64,000 nt of DNA from Rhizobium leguminosarum bv. trifolii WSM2297 (lineage in GTDB: Bacteria; Pseudomonadota; Alphaproteobacteria; Rhizobiales; Rhizobiaceae): the NCBI RefSeq assembly GCF_000271845.1, contig NZ_JH719393.1, positions 1,704,442-1,768,441 on the forward strand, read 5' to 3'. The position numbers were made by a program, and so were the translations under genes. Positions within the stretch are counted from its first letter, which is position 1, and each line of letters opens with the position of its first letter. Positions 44,273 through 52,559 of the stretch are shown here, in pieces. The notes under the pieces are model-generated. The model was not told the origin of the DNA. It worked only from the letters and a program-made list of their open reading frames with translations, and searched no databases.

Positions 44273-44759
44273 TGCGTTTCTCCTGATTGAACGAATGCAG
44301 GCCGGCCCATATCGTATGGTTCGATATAGCAAGTGCGGTGACCAACATCTCCCGACGGTGTTAGCCCGATCCCTCAGTCGCCGTCCATACTAAAATACAA
44401 ATATATCAGTGGTGAGAGAATGCCGCTGGAGCTGCTCTTCGCGTGGGCTGAAGAGCGTCCAAATTCCGGCGAATGATTCCCGCCATCGCAATTTGGGTTG
44501 CAAGAATCGAGGGAATACACTCTACGTCTCAGAATGAGCCGCACAACGTCCCATGCTAGAGAAAATGCCGCCGTCCATCCTCGAGGGAATGCCGGCTATG
44601 TTTCTTCAGCCCGACGGTCCCGGCGGTGCCTAACCTCCTCACCGCCCAATTAGCTGCCAGATGTACCGCGACATCCCAGCCAGCTCTCAGGCCTGAGAGC
44701 CGGATGGGTAGGTCCGGAAATTTCCCAATCCCCATACTTACCCCCATAAGGACATTTCC
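44273..44759. other. 487-bp intergenic region with palindromes
   Basis: Contains a spaced variant of the GntR motif (44389-44410, ACTAAAATA and ATATCAGT separated by about six extra bases), a GCTCTTC/GAAGAGC inverted repeat (44434-44456), a perfect 18-bp palindrome (44683-44700), and an AAGGA ribosome-binding site before 44760. No coding sequence is convincing here. Confidence 0.5.
44683..44700. repeat. 18-bp perfect palindrome
   Basis: GCTCTCAGGCCTGAGAGC, 59 bp upstream of the secreted-protein ATG. No T-run, so an operator is more likely than a terminator. The binding protein is unknown. Confidence 0.5.
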
Positions 44760-45947
44760 ATGAAGCATATGCGCAATCTCCGCCTGATGCTGGCAAGCAC
44801 CGCTTTTCTCGCGCTCGCCGGCCCCTCCTTCGCGCTTGACGGCGCTGATATGATGAAAAAGCTCAATGCCGCCACCAGTGCCGGCGGCACGGTCATCACC
44901 TTCGAAAAGGCTGATGTCGATGGCGACACGGTAACGGCGACGGGCGTCCAGGTTGGATATGCGAACTTGCCCGGCGATACTTTGAAGATCGGCGAGCTCA
45001 CCTTCGAGGGCGTCGAGGAAACCGAAGGCGGCGGCTACCACGCCAAAACCGTCTCTTTCCCGGATATCGACATGAGCCAGGCAGTAGGTCGGCTTTCCGT
45101 AAAGGACATCGAGATCGCCGGCCTGACGATTCCCGCCAATGCCACAGGCGACACGCTGAACGACATCCTCCTCTATGAAACCGTCAGCACCGGGCCGATC
45201 GCTGTCAACATCAAGGGCAAGGACGTGTTTGCCATCGAGGGCATCGAGTCGAACCTCGGGCGCCAGAATGGTGGCTTTACCTATGACGCCAATGTCGCCG
45301 GCGTGAAAGCCGACCTGTCGCAGGTCGAGGATGCGAGCGCGAAGGACGCCATCGAGAAACTCGGGCTGACCACGCTCGACGGGACGGTGACGATGAAGGG
45401 CAGCTGGGAAGTCGAAAGCGGCAAGATCGCTGTCGACGAATACGCTTTCGACTTCAAGAATATCGGCCGGCTGAATATCGCCGTCGACCTCTCCGGCTAC
45501 ACGCTGGCCTTCGTCAAGTCGTTGCAGGAGGCGGTCAAGACGGCCGAGGCCAATCCGAACAAGGAAGAGGCCAACCAGGCCGCCGGCCTTGCAATGTTGG
45601 GGCTGATGCAGCAGCTGACGTTCAACAGCGCCTCGATCCGCTTCGACGATGCCTCGATCACCAAGAAGGCGCTCGACTATGCCGGCGCGCAGCAGGGCAT
45701 CACCGGCGAACAGCTGACGCAATCACTGAAAGGTCTTGTGCCGATGATGATGGCGCAGCTCAACCTGCCGGAGTTGCAAAATCAGGTATCGGCTGCCGTC
45801 AACACCTATCTCGACGGGCCGAAAAACATGACGATCAGCGCAGCACCAGAAAAGCCGGTTCCATTTCCGATGATCATCGGCGCGGCCATGGGTGCGCCGA
45901 ACACCATTCCTTCGGTTCTCGGCGTCAAGGTGACGGCGAACGATTAA
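44760..45947 (+). CDS. Secreted protein of unknown function
   Basis: I do not recognise this 395-residue protein. A signal peptide (residues 1-25, MKHMRNLRLMLASTAFLALA then GPSFA) is followed by mostly beta-strand-like text with Gly, Asp and Thr. One segment repeats the pattern of 'TVTATG' and 'DTLKIGEL' (residues 60-80), which suggests a beta-solenoid or AsmA-like fold. Charged segments at 295-320 (QGITGEQLTQSLKG) follow. The ATG has AAGGA 8 nt upstream. It is monocistronic and ends in a strong hairpin (45969). Confidence 0.6.
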   Translation: MKHMRNLRLMLASTAFLALAGPSFALDGADMMKKLNAATSAGGTVITFEKADVDGDTVTATGVQVGYANLPGDTLKIGELTFEGVEETEGGGYHAKTVSFPDIDMSQAVGRLSVKDIEIAGLTIPANATGDTLNDILLYETVSTGPIAVNIKGKDVFAIEGIESNLGRQNGGFTYDANVAGVKADLSQVEDASAKDAIEKLGLTTLDGTVTMKGSWEVESGKIAVDEYAFDFKNIGRLNIAVDLSGYTLAFVKSLQEAVKTAEANPNKEEANQAAGLAMLGLMQQLTFNSASIRFDDASITKKALDYAGAQQGITGEQLTQSLKGLVPMMMAQLNLPELQNQVSAAVNTYLDGPKNMTISAAPEKPVPFPMIIGAAMGAPNTIPSVLGVKVTAND

Positions 45948-45968
45948 GCCGCCTATAGAGGTGAACTG

Positions 45969-45998
45969 CCAGAGGCGGGTTTTCCGACCTGCCTCTGG
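45969..45998 (+). terminator. Hairpin terminator after the secreted protein gene
   Basis: CCAGAGGC-GGGT / ACCT-GCCTCTGG form a long near-perfect stem around TTTCCG, 21 bp after the stop. A second perfect palindrome CCTTTCCCGGGAAAGG (46002-46017) follows. No clear T-run, so a structural end signal. Confidence 0.65.
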
Positions 45999-46089
45999 GG
46001 TCCTTTCCCGGGAAAGGCAAGCAACATCGAAGGTCGACGAAAAGCCGACCACGTTGATCCAGGTGAAGAGAACGATTTCCCTGGATTCG

Positions 46090-46251
46090 CTAAAACTCGT
46101 CGCTGCGACGCCTCACCGCGTGCTTCAGTGCCATCATATGTCTTCGTCGCTCCAGCACATAATCGGCATAGCCGACGCAGATGAACAGCAATGTCGGGCC
46201 GGCGTAGATGATGATCAGAGCCAATGCGATAGGGATGAATGCGGTCGTCAT
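46090..46251 (-). CDS. Very small membrane protein
   Basis: A 53-residue protein beginning MTTAFIPIALALIIIYAG, with one hydrophobic helix (residues 3-25) and a basic C-terminus (LERRRHMMALKHAVRRR). The ATG at 46251 has GGAA about 9 nt upstream. The composition fits a small inner-membrane protein, but translation is not proven. Upstream in-frame codons read through the intergenic region and are not supported. Confidence 0.4.
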   Translation of the reverse strand: MTTAFIPIALALIIIYAGPTLLFICVGYADYVLERRRHMMALKHAVRRRSDEF

Positions 46252-46440
46252 GATCGTGTTTCCATCATAGGGTGGGGCCGAAAGCGGCGAAAGCCGTAAG
46301 CCTTCATCTCGACATTCCCTGTCCTTATTTACCCAAAATTCGCCGGCTTCGTATTCGTTCCGTCCCCGATCGATTTCCATCCGCCCCGCAGGTCCCCATC
46401 GGAAGGCAACATTGAAGCGGGCGGCTCGCTCGACCGCAAT

Positions 46441-48309
46441 TCACCGCGGCCTTTCCTCCCGCATTGCCGCCGTCACGCGTTTGAGCAGCGGGACCGACAG
46501 CAGATTCTCCAGCAGAACCGATAGCTTCGGCTTCCAGTTCGGATAGCTGTCGCTGGTGCCTGGAATATTGGTCGGTCTTTTCTCGTCGGTGAGATCGGCA
46601 AGCCGCACGGCGGTCAGAAGCGATGGGGTCCGGGCAATGAAACGGTAGGCGCTGACGGTCAAAAGTTTCAGCGTTTCTTGGCTTGCCCGCGCCGCCGTGA
46701 GCCGCGGCGGCACGTCGAGGCCGGCGGCCTTGAGTGCCGTTTTCAGGTGCCTCCGTTCGCGCTTGCGGTGTTCGAGATGTTCTTCGGTGAGATCGGGCGG
46801 TACGATACCGTGTTCACAACGATCCTGAATGTCGGCGCCGCGCCACCAGCCGGCAAGCGTCTGGTGGTCATGTGTCGAAATGCAGGTAAGCGCGAGGGCG
46901 GGATAGGCATCGGCCGGCTTGAAGCCCTTTTCGTTCTGTTCGTAGGAAAGGATCCGATAGGAGAGAATGCCGGCAGCCGCCAGATCCTCCTGCAATCCTT
47001 CCGGAATCATTCCGAGAGACTCCCCGATGACGAGGCATCGATGTTCGGCGGAGGTCTCCGCGAGGATCTGCAGCAGCCGATCCTCGGGATAGCGAACATA
47101 GGCGCCGCTGTCCGGCCTGTCGCCCAAAGGAACCAGGAAAAGACGGCGGATCGCTGGCGCGTGGTCGATGCGAATGGCGCCCGCGTAGCGCATCGCGGCG
47201 CTCACCATGCGCCGGTAAGGCGACATCTTTCCTCCGGCAATTTCGGACGGCAGATATCCGGCAAGATGCCAGTCCTGCCCGTGAACGGCGAATGGATCGG
47301 GAGGACTGCCGATCGTGGCCTGCGAGACATAGATATCCGGCTCGCTCCACGTCGCCGAGCCGTCGACCGCCTCCCCGACGGCAAGGTCGAGATAGAGCCC
47401 GATGCGCAGGCCGGCCCTGCGCGCCCGATCCGCGGCCTGCATCAGCTGGCGGTGGGCAAGCCATTGAAGCCACATGTGGAAGCGAACGTCATCTGAATGC
47501 TCGCGTTCGAAATCGCCGACAGCGGCACTGTCGAAGCGTTGGAACTCGGCCGGCCACCCTTGCCAGCCGGCGCCCGCCCCGCGCTCGACCATGGAAAAGG
47601 AAAGGCATTCGAACAGCGCATGCAGCCGCAGGCTGTCGCCGCCTTGCGCGACGAAGGCGTCAAAATCGGCGGCGTCGTCATCGACGGTCTTGTCACTGAC
47701 GCGGCGCTGTCGCCATGCCGACCAGAGATCATGAAGGGCACCGAGCTTGGTTCGCGCGACGCCGATGTAATCAACGAGATCGGATTGGCGAAGGCGCTTC
47801 AATTCCCGTTCGAGTTCGGGACTGCCGGCAAAAGCCGGCACCTGGTCGACGGCGATATAGAGCGGGTTGAGATGCTGGCGGCTTGAGGGCTCATAGGGGC
47901 TGCAGCGATCAGGATCGGCGAGGAACGGCGCGTGAAGCGGGTTGAGGCCGATGAAATCGGCCCCCAGCGATCCCGCCAGATCGGCCATGTCAGCCAGATC
48001 CTTGAAATCTCCTATGCCCCAGTTGCGTGCCGACCGGAGTTCGTAAAGCTGCAGGCTTAGGCCCCAGACACGTGTGCCGGAAAGGAAATCCGGCAGAAAT
48101 GACACGGGAATCTTCCTGCGATCCGGCTTCGCTTCCTGTCGCGGCCCGCCGGTCTGTTGATCCGCCGTCCCCGTCAGGCCAATATTCAATGCCGAGAGTA
48201 TCTTGCGCTTGGTGGCGGCGGAAATCGGCACTTCCCGGTTCTCGGGGCTGGGCCGTGTCGGGCTGATGCCGTGGAAGCGGGCGAGCTTGTCGAGTTCAGC
48301 GGATTTCAT
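46441..48309 (-). CDS. malQ: 4-alpha-glucanotransferase (GH77)
   Basis: A 622-residue GH77 enzyme that transfers alpha-1,4-glucan chains. Motifs include GLNPLHA near residue 138, RIDHAPAIRRLFLVP near 380-395, VIGESLGMIPEGLQ near 420-435 and CISTHDHQTLAGWW near 480-495. The catalytic-core residues appear intact. The ATG at 48309 has AAGGG 7 nt upstream. It lies 21 bp after treZ on the same strand and is probably co-expressed, linking glycogen/maltodextrin turnover with trehalose formation. Confidence 0.92.
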   Translation of the reverse strand: MKSAELDKLARFHGISPTRPSPENREVPISAATKRKILSALNIGLTGTADQQTGGPRQEAKPDRRKIPVSFLPDFLSGTRVWGLSLQLYELRSARNWGIGDFKDLADMADLAGSLGADFIGLNPLHAPFLADPDRCSPYEPSSRQHLNPLYIAVDQVPAFAGSPELERELKRLRQSDLVDYIGVARTKLGALHDLWSAWRQRRVSDKTVDDDAADFDAFVAQGGDSLRLHALFECLSFSMVERGAGAGWQGWPAEFQRFDSAAVGDFEREHSDDVRFHMWLQWLAHRQLMQAADRARRAGLRIGLYLDLAVGEAVDGSATWSEPDIYVSQATIGSPPDPFAVHGQDWHLAGYLPSEIAGGKMSPYRRMVSAAMRYAGAIRIDHAPAIRRLFLVPLGDRPDSGAYVRYPEDRLLQILAETSAEHRCLVIGESLGMIPEGLQEDLAAAGILSYRILSYEQNEKGFKPADAYPALALTCISTHDHQTLAGWWRGADIQDRCEHGIVPPDLTEEHLEHRKRERRHLKTALKAAGLDVPPRLTAARASQETLKLLTVSAYRFIARTPSLLTAVRLADLTDEKRPTNIPGTSDSYPNWKPKLSVLLENLLSVPLLKRVTAAMREERPR

Positions 48310-48330
48310 TATTCGACCCTTCCCACCCCG

Positions 48331-50094
48331 TCACGCCTCGCTGATGCTCCAGATCACCGTCCAGGGCGCGAGATCGCCGCCACCGCTTCCGCCGAGACGA
48401 AAGATCGTCTCGGCGTCTTCCTGCTGCGAGGCCGGCGGCGCGGCCGCTTCGTTGCCGAGGTTGGTGCGCAGATGAAGATGCCGGCTTTCCGCAAGGGTCC
48501 AGTCCACCGCGATCGCGTTTCCCGCCGAGCGGTAGACGGCCCTTCCGGCGGCGGCTCCCTTCAGCAAAGGCACGATCCGGCGGTGCCGGAGGTCGAGAAG
48601 TGTCCTGTAGAAATCGAGGATCTCAGAGGAAGCAACTTTCGACCAGTCGAGTTTGGCGGCAGCAAAGGTCGACGGCGCCGTCGGGTCGAGAAGGTCGTCG
48701 GCGTCGAAGCCCGGCAGACGCGAAAGCTCCTCGCGACGGCCTTTCCTGACCTTCTCGTTCAGCTCCTCGTCGAAATCGCAGAAAAACGGGAAAGGCTCTG
48801 CAGCACCCCATTCCTCGCCCATGAACAGCATCGGGATCTCGGGCGCCAGCAAATAGATTGATATGACGGCTTTGACGGCATCGGCCGGGCTCGACACCAT
48901 GACGCGGTCTCCCAACGCCCGGTTGCCGATCTGATCATGGTTCTGGATGAAGGAGATGAAAGCGGTCGGCGGCAGATGACCGCTCGGCTTGCCCCTATTT
49001 CCACCGCGATAAGGCATATGTTCTCCCTGGAACACAAAACCTTCCGCCAGCGCCCGGCCGAGCTTGCCGACATCGCCCGCATAATCGGCATAATAGCCGA
49101 AGGTTTCGCCGGTGGCAGTGATATGCAGCATATGGTGGATGTCGTCGTTCCACTGGGCGGTGAACAGCTTCGCCGCGCCTTTTTCATCGCGCTTCAGCAG
49201 ATCGCTGTCATTCTCCTCGTTCTCGACGATCAGATGAATAAGCCGATCGCCGGCCGCAGCCCTGACGCGGCGGGCAAGCTCGTGAAGCAGATGCTCGTCG
49301 CTATCGTCCTTGATCGCGTGAACAGCATCGAAGCGGAAGCCGTCGAGCCTGAATTCGGTGATCCAGTAGGTGGCGTTCTCAATGACGAATTCGCGGATCA
49401 TCTGCGATCCGTCGCCGTCATAGTTGATGCCGTGGCCCCATGGCGTCTTGTGATGGTCCGTAAAGAGCGGCGCATAGGAAGGGATAAAATTCCCGTCGGG
49501 CCCGAAGTGGTTGTAGACCACATCGAGGAATACCGAGATACCGCGCTGATGCGCTTCATCCACCAGCGCCATGAAATCCTCCGGCCGCCCGTAGCTGCTG
49601 TCGGGGGCATAGGGCAGCACGCCGTCATAACCCCAGCTGTAACGGCCGGGGAATTCGCTGACCGGCATGATCTGCAACGCCGTGACGCCCAGCTCCCGCA
49701 GATGATCGAGCCGCTCGATCGCAGCTTCGAAAGTGCCCTCCGGCGTGAAGCAGCCGATATGCATCTCGTAGACGACCATCTCCTCCCATGGCCGGCCGGT
49801 CCAGTCGCTAGCCTTCCAGCCATAGGAGGAAAGGTCGACCACTTCGCTCGGACCGTGCACGTCCTGCGGCTGGAACCGCGAGGCGGGATCGGGAATTTCA
49901 AGGCCGTCCGGCAGGACGAAGCGATAGCGCGTGCCGACATGGGCATTCGGAACTGCGCACCGATGCCAGCCACCGTCCGCCGCCTGCATCGACCGCGGAT
50001 CGGCGCCCTCGATCTTCAACGATACGCTTTCATGCAGAGGAGCCCAGAGCCGAAACAGAATACCGTCTTCAGTGAATGCGGGGCCGAACGTCAT
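48331..50094 (-). CDS. treZ: Malto-oligosyltrehalose trehalohydrolase (TreZ)
   Basis: A 587-residue GH13 enzyme that frees trehalose from malto-oligosyltrehalose. TreZ-type motifs are RLWAPLHESVSLKI (start), TPWGHGINYDGDGS near 210, EFRLDGFRFDAVHAI near 245-258 with the nucleophile Asp, and LIVENEENDSDLL near 285-298 with the acid Glu. It has no TreY in the window, so the TreY partner must be elsewhere. The start at 50094 (MTFGPAFTEDG) is just before the carbohydrate-binding domain; its ribosome-binding site is weak, and a TTG three codons upstream is possible. Confidence 0.9.
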   Translation of the reverse strand: MTFGPAFTEDGILFRLWAPLHESVSLKIEGADPRSMQAADGGWHRCAVPNAHVGTRYRFVLPDGLEIPDPASRFQPQDVHGPSEVVDLSSYGWKASDWTGRPWEEMVVYEMHIGCFTPEGTFEAAIERLDHLRELGVTALQIMPVSEFPGRYSWGYDGVLPYAPDSSYGRPEDFMALVDEAHQRGISVFLDVVYNHFGPDGNFIPSYAPLFTDHHKTPWGHGINYDGDGSQMIREFVIENATYWITEFRLDGFRFDAVHAIKDDSDEHLLHELARRVRAAAGDRLIHLIVENEENDSDLLKRDEKGAAKLFTAQWNDDIHHMLHITATGETFGYYADYAGDVGKLGRALAEGFVFQGEHMPYRGGNRGKPSGHLPPTAFISFIQNHDQIGNRALGDRVMVSSPADAVKAVISIYLLAPEIPMLFMGEEWGAAEPFPFFCDFDEELNEKVRKGRREELSRLPGFDADDLLDPTAPSTFAAAKLDWSKVASSEILDFYRTLLDLRHRRIVPLLKGAAAGRAVYRSAGNAIAVDWTLAESRHLHLRTNLGNEAAAPPASQQEDAETIFRLGGSGGGDLAPWTVIWSISEA

Positions 50095-50234
50095 ATTGGT
50101 CAAGGGAAAGCCTTCGGTGAAGTGAGGATGGATTTGGGTAACTTTTGCGGGAGCAAAAAGTTTCGTTCGCAAGCGCTCGCGCGAAAGCAGCTACCCTCAC
50201 CAAACAAAAGATTACTGGCTTATGAGAGGCCGCG

Positions 50235-50525
50235 TCAGTCGAGCCAGGTCGACGGCTCGCGCATTCCGTGAACGATCACGACAATTTCAGCGCCATAACT
50301 CGTGGGTTCATAGATGGCGATGTAACGTCCCTCGACAATCAGACGGGCAGCGGCGCTGATTTCCGGGCGGGCAGGCCCGATTTCGGGGTGTGCGGCAACC
50401 AGTTCGAACTTTTCAAAAAGTCTTTGCAGGAGCCTATCCGCTGCCGGTTCATTCTGAACGGCAATATTCCGCCAGATATCGCGCATCTGGCGTTGGGCAC
50501 GCGGAGACAACCTATATCTAGCCAC
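50235..50525 (-). CDS. parE: ParE/RelE-type toxin
   Basis: A 96-residue toxin of the RelE/ParE superfamily. It starts MARYRLSPRAQRQMRDIWR and has the family's GPARPEISAAARLIVEGRYIAIY segment (split: RPEISAAARLIVEGRY) and a C-terminal hydrophobic strand (IVVIVHGMREPS). ParE-type members inhibit gyrase. It overlaps the antitoxin gene by 8 nt and is translated after it, the normal order for ParDE. Confidence 0.87.
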   Translation of the reverse strand: MARYRLSPRAQRQMRDIWRNIAVQNEPAADRLLQRLFEKFELVAAHPEIGPARPEISAAARLIVEGRYIAIYEPTSYGAEIVVIVHGMREPSTWLD

Positions 50526-50775
50526 GGGCTGCGCGTTCTGCTTTCAGCTCCTGCAGGAAGCCCGCGGGATCAACCTCCTCGGGTTCGCCGCTGGCTTTGC
50601 CCTCAGCATATTCCCGCTTGAGTTTTTCCAGCTCAAGCGCGCGAATCTCCTCGCGCTGTTCCAGCAGCCGGAGGCTATCGCGCACGACCTCGCTGGCGCT
50701 GGCATAACGCCCGCTTTCGACAAGCTCGCGGACAAGTCCTTCATAGCGAGGACCAATGTTGTAGCTAGAGGGCAT
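50518..50775 (-). CDS. parD: ParD-type antitoxin
   Basis: An 85-residue antitoxin with an N-terminal ribbon-helix-helix (residues 1-45, YEGLVRELVESGRYASASEV) and a C-terminal charged helix that binds the toxin. ParD-type antitoxins bind their own promoter; the inverted repeat at 50804-50820 sits upstream over the -10 region. An open frame extends to 50859, but the ATG at 50775 starts the RHH domain. Confidence 0.87.
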   Translation of the reverse strand: MPSSYNIGPRYEGLVRELVESGRYASASEVVRDSLRLLEQREEIRALELEKLKREYAEGKASGEPEEVDPAGFLQELKAERAARG

Positions 50776-50803
50776 AGCGCGATACCTTTTCGTTGAAGCG
50801 ATA

Positions 50804-50820
50804 TTATCAGTTTTTGATAA
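50804..50820 (-). promoter_or_regulatory. ParD operator over the TA promoter
   Basis: TTATCA-GTTTT-TGATAA is a perfect inverted repeat 28 bp upstream of the antitoxin ATG. On the minus strand it includes TGATAAT, a likely -10, so ParD binding would block the promoter. Confidence 0.6.
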
Positions 50821-50872
50821 ACGCGACAAATAGAACTGGCCGCCGGCCGATGATTGCAAGACGTTTCGACTG

Positions 50873-52549
50873 TCACGCCGCCGCGACTTTGCCCGAGAGT
50901 GCCTTGTCCATGGCGGCCTGAAGCTGTTCCTGGGTGAACGGCTTCGTCATCCTGAGCATCCGGCCGAGCCCGTGGTCTTCGGAAAACTCGGCATAGCCCG
51001 AGGCAAGGATGATGGGCAGGCCGGGGAAGGCCGAGCGGAGGTGGCGTGCAAGCTCGGCGCCTGTCATGCCGGGCATCGCATGATCGGTGATGACGAGATC
51101 GCAATCCCGTCCGCCGGCCAGAAATTCCAAGGCCTGCGAGGCGGAAGAAGCCTCGCGCGGCAGGTGCCCGAGATCCTCCAGCATCGCCACGGTTCCGGTC
51201 CGAACAAGCGCATCGTCGTCGACGACGAGAATGGCGAGCGGCCGTGACACCGGGTTCAGGGCTTCCGTCGCGAGAGGCTCGACGGCCGGCTGCGTCTTGA
51301 CAGAGGTCTCGGCCACGGGCAGCCAAAGGGATACGGTGGTGCCGCTGCCCCTCGCGCTCGATATCTGGATCGAGCCGCCGGATTGGGCCGCCAGGCCATG
51401 CACCATCGACAGGCCGAGACCGGTTCCCTTGCCGACCCCTTTGGTGGTGAAAAACGGTTCGGCGGCACGCGAAACCGTTGCCTCGTCCATGCCTTCGCCA
51501 TCGTCCGACACCGATATCCTGATGTAGTTCCCACCCGCGAGACCGGCCGGCCGAGCCTCTTCGGCATGGGCCGCGGCAACCGTCACAGCGCCGCCGCTTT
51601 CCAATGCATCTCGCGCGTTGACGAACAGGTTGAGCAGCGCCAGTTCCAACTGGTTACTGTCCACCAGCAGCGGCGCCAGATCTGTCGGGATGCGCTTGCA
51701 GATTTCGATGCGCGGACCTACGGCCTTGGCAAGGAGATCCTCGACATTTTCGAAAAGCGTGAGGAAGTCGACCGCCTGCGGCTTGAGCTCCTGGCGGCGT
51801 GCGAAGGCAAGCAGGCGTTGTGTCAACGCTGTGCCACGCTCGGCCGCCTGGATCGCGTTTGTCACCAAGCGTTCGTTTCGCTCATCGCTCGGAAGCCGTT
51901 TCTTCAGAAGGTTGAGGCTGCCGAGAACCGCCATCAGTAGATTGTTGAAGTCATGGGCGACGCCGCCGGTCAAATGACCGATCGTATCAAGCTTCTGCGC
52001 CTCGAACAGTTGCGCCAGCGCCTCTTCGCGCTCGCGCGTCCTTTGATCGATCCGGTGCTCCAACTCCTCGTTGAGCTCCCGCAACTGGGCGGCCGAGGCC
52101 TCGAGCTCGGCGGTGCGCTGACGAACCCTCGCCTCCAGTTCGGCGTTCAGGCGTTCGAGTTCCCGCGTCTTCCTGTAGAGATCTGCAAAGACCCTGACCT
52201 TGGCTCTGAGCACCTCGGGCACGATCGGTACGGAGACGTAGTCGACCGCGCCAACGGCATAACCGCGCAACCGGTCGGGTTCGGCCAGCATCACGGCGGA
52301 AACGAAGATGATCGGCGTGTTCTGATACCGCGGGTGCTGCCGGATCATGCTGACGAGCTCGAAGCCGTCCTGTTCGGGCATGCAGACATCGACGAGGATT
52401 ACGGCGATTTCGGTGCGCAACAGGTGCTCGAAGGCTTCACGGGCGGATTGCGCCTTGATGAGGTTTTCATCGAGTTCTTCGAGGATAACCTCATAACTCA
52501 GGAGCTTGGCGGGCTGGTCGTCGACGAGGAGGATGTTGACTGGGTTCAT
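50873..52549 (-). CDS. Hybrid histidine kinase with two receiver domains
   Basis: A 558-residue soluble sensor kinase. The order is receiver (residues 4-125), coiled coil (130-185), HisKA (H in GGVAHDFNNLL near 200), HATPase (near 280-410, with GEGMDEATV and GKGTGLGLSMVHGL), and a C-terminal receiver (near 435-550, LAILVVDDDALVR and VITDHAMPGMTG). The first receiver has the phospho-Asp (VILVDVCMPEQDG) but the usual Lys-Pro is Val-Pro (VDYVSVP), so its switching may be altered. It starts 10 bp after the poly-HAMP kinase stop, so both are one operon and may form one relay. Confidence 0.9.
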   Translation of the reverse strand: MNPVNILLVDDQPAKLLSYEVILEELDENLIKAQSAREAFEHLLRTEIAVILVDVCMPEQDGFELVSMIRQHPRYQNTPIIFVSAVMLAEPDRLRGYAVGAVDYVSVPIVPEVLRAKVRVFADLYRKTRELERLNAELEARVRQRTAELEASAAQLRELNEELEHRIDQRTREREEALAQLFEAQKLDTIGHLTGGVAHDFNNLLMAVLGSLNLLKKRLPSDERNERLVTNAIQAAERGTALTQRLLAFARRQELKPQAVDFLTLFENVEDLLAKAVGPRIEICKRIPTDLAPLLVDSNQLELALLNLFVNARDALESGGAVTVAAAHAEEARPAGLAGGNYIRISVSDDGEGMDEATVSRAAEPFFTTKGVGKGTGLGLSMVHGLAAQSGGSIQISSARGSGTTVSLWLPVAETSVKTQPAVEPLATEALNPVSRPLAILVVDDDALVRTGTVAMLEDLGHLPREASSASQALEFLAGGRDCDLVITDHAMPGMTGAELARHLRSAFPGLPIILASGYAEFSEDHGLGRMLRMTKPFTQEQLQAAMDKALSGKVAAA

Positions 52550-52559
52550 GGCCGGATCC

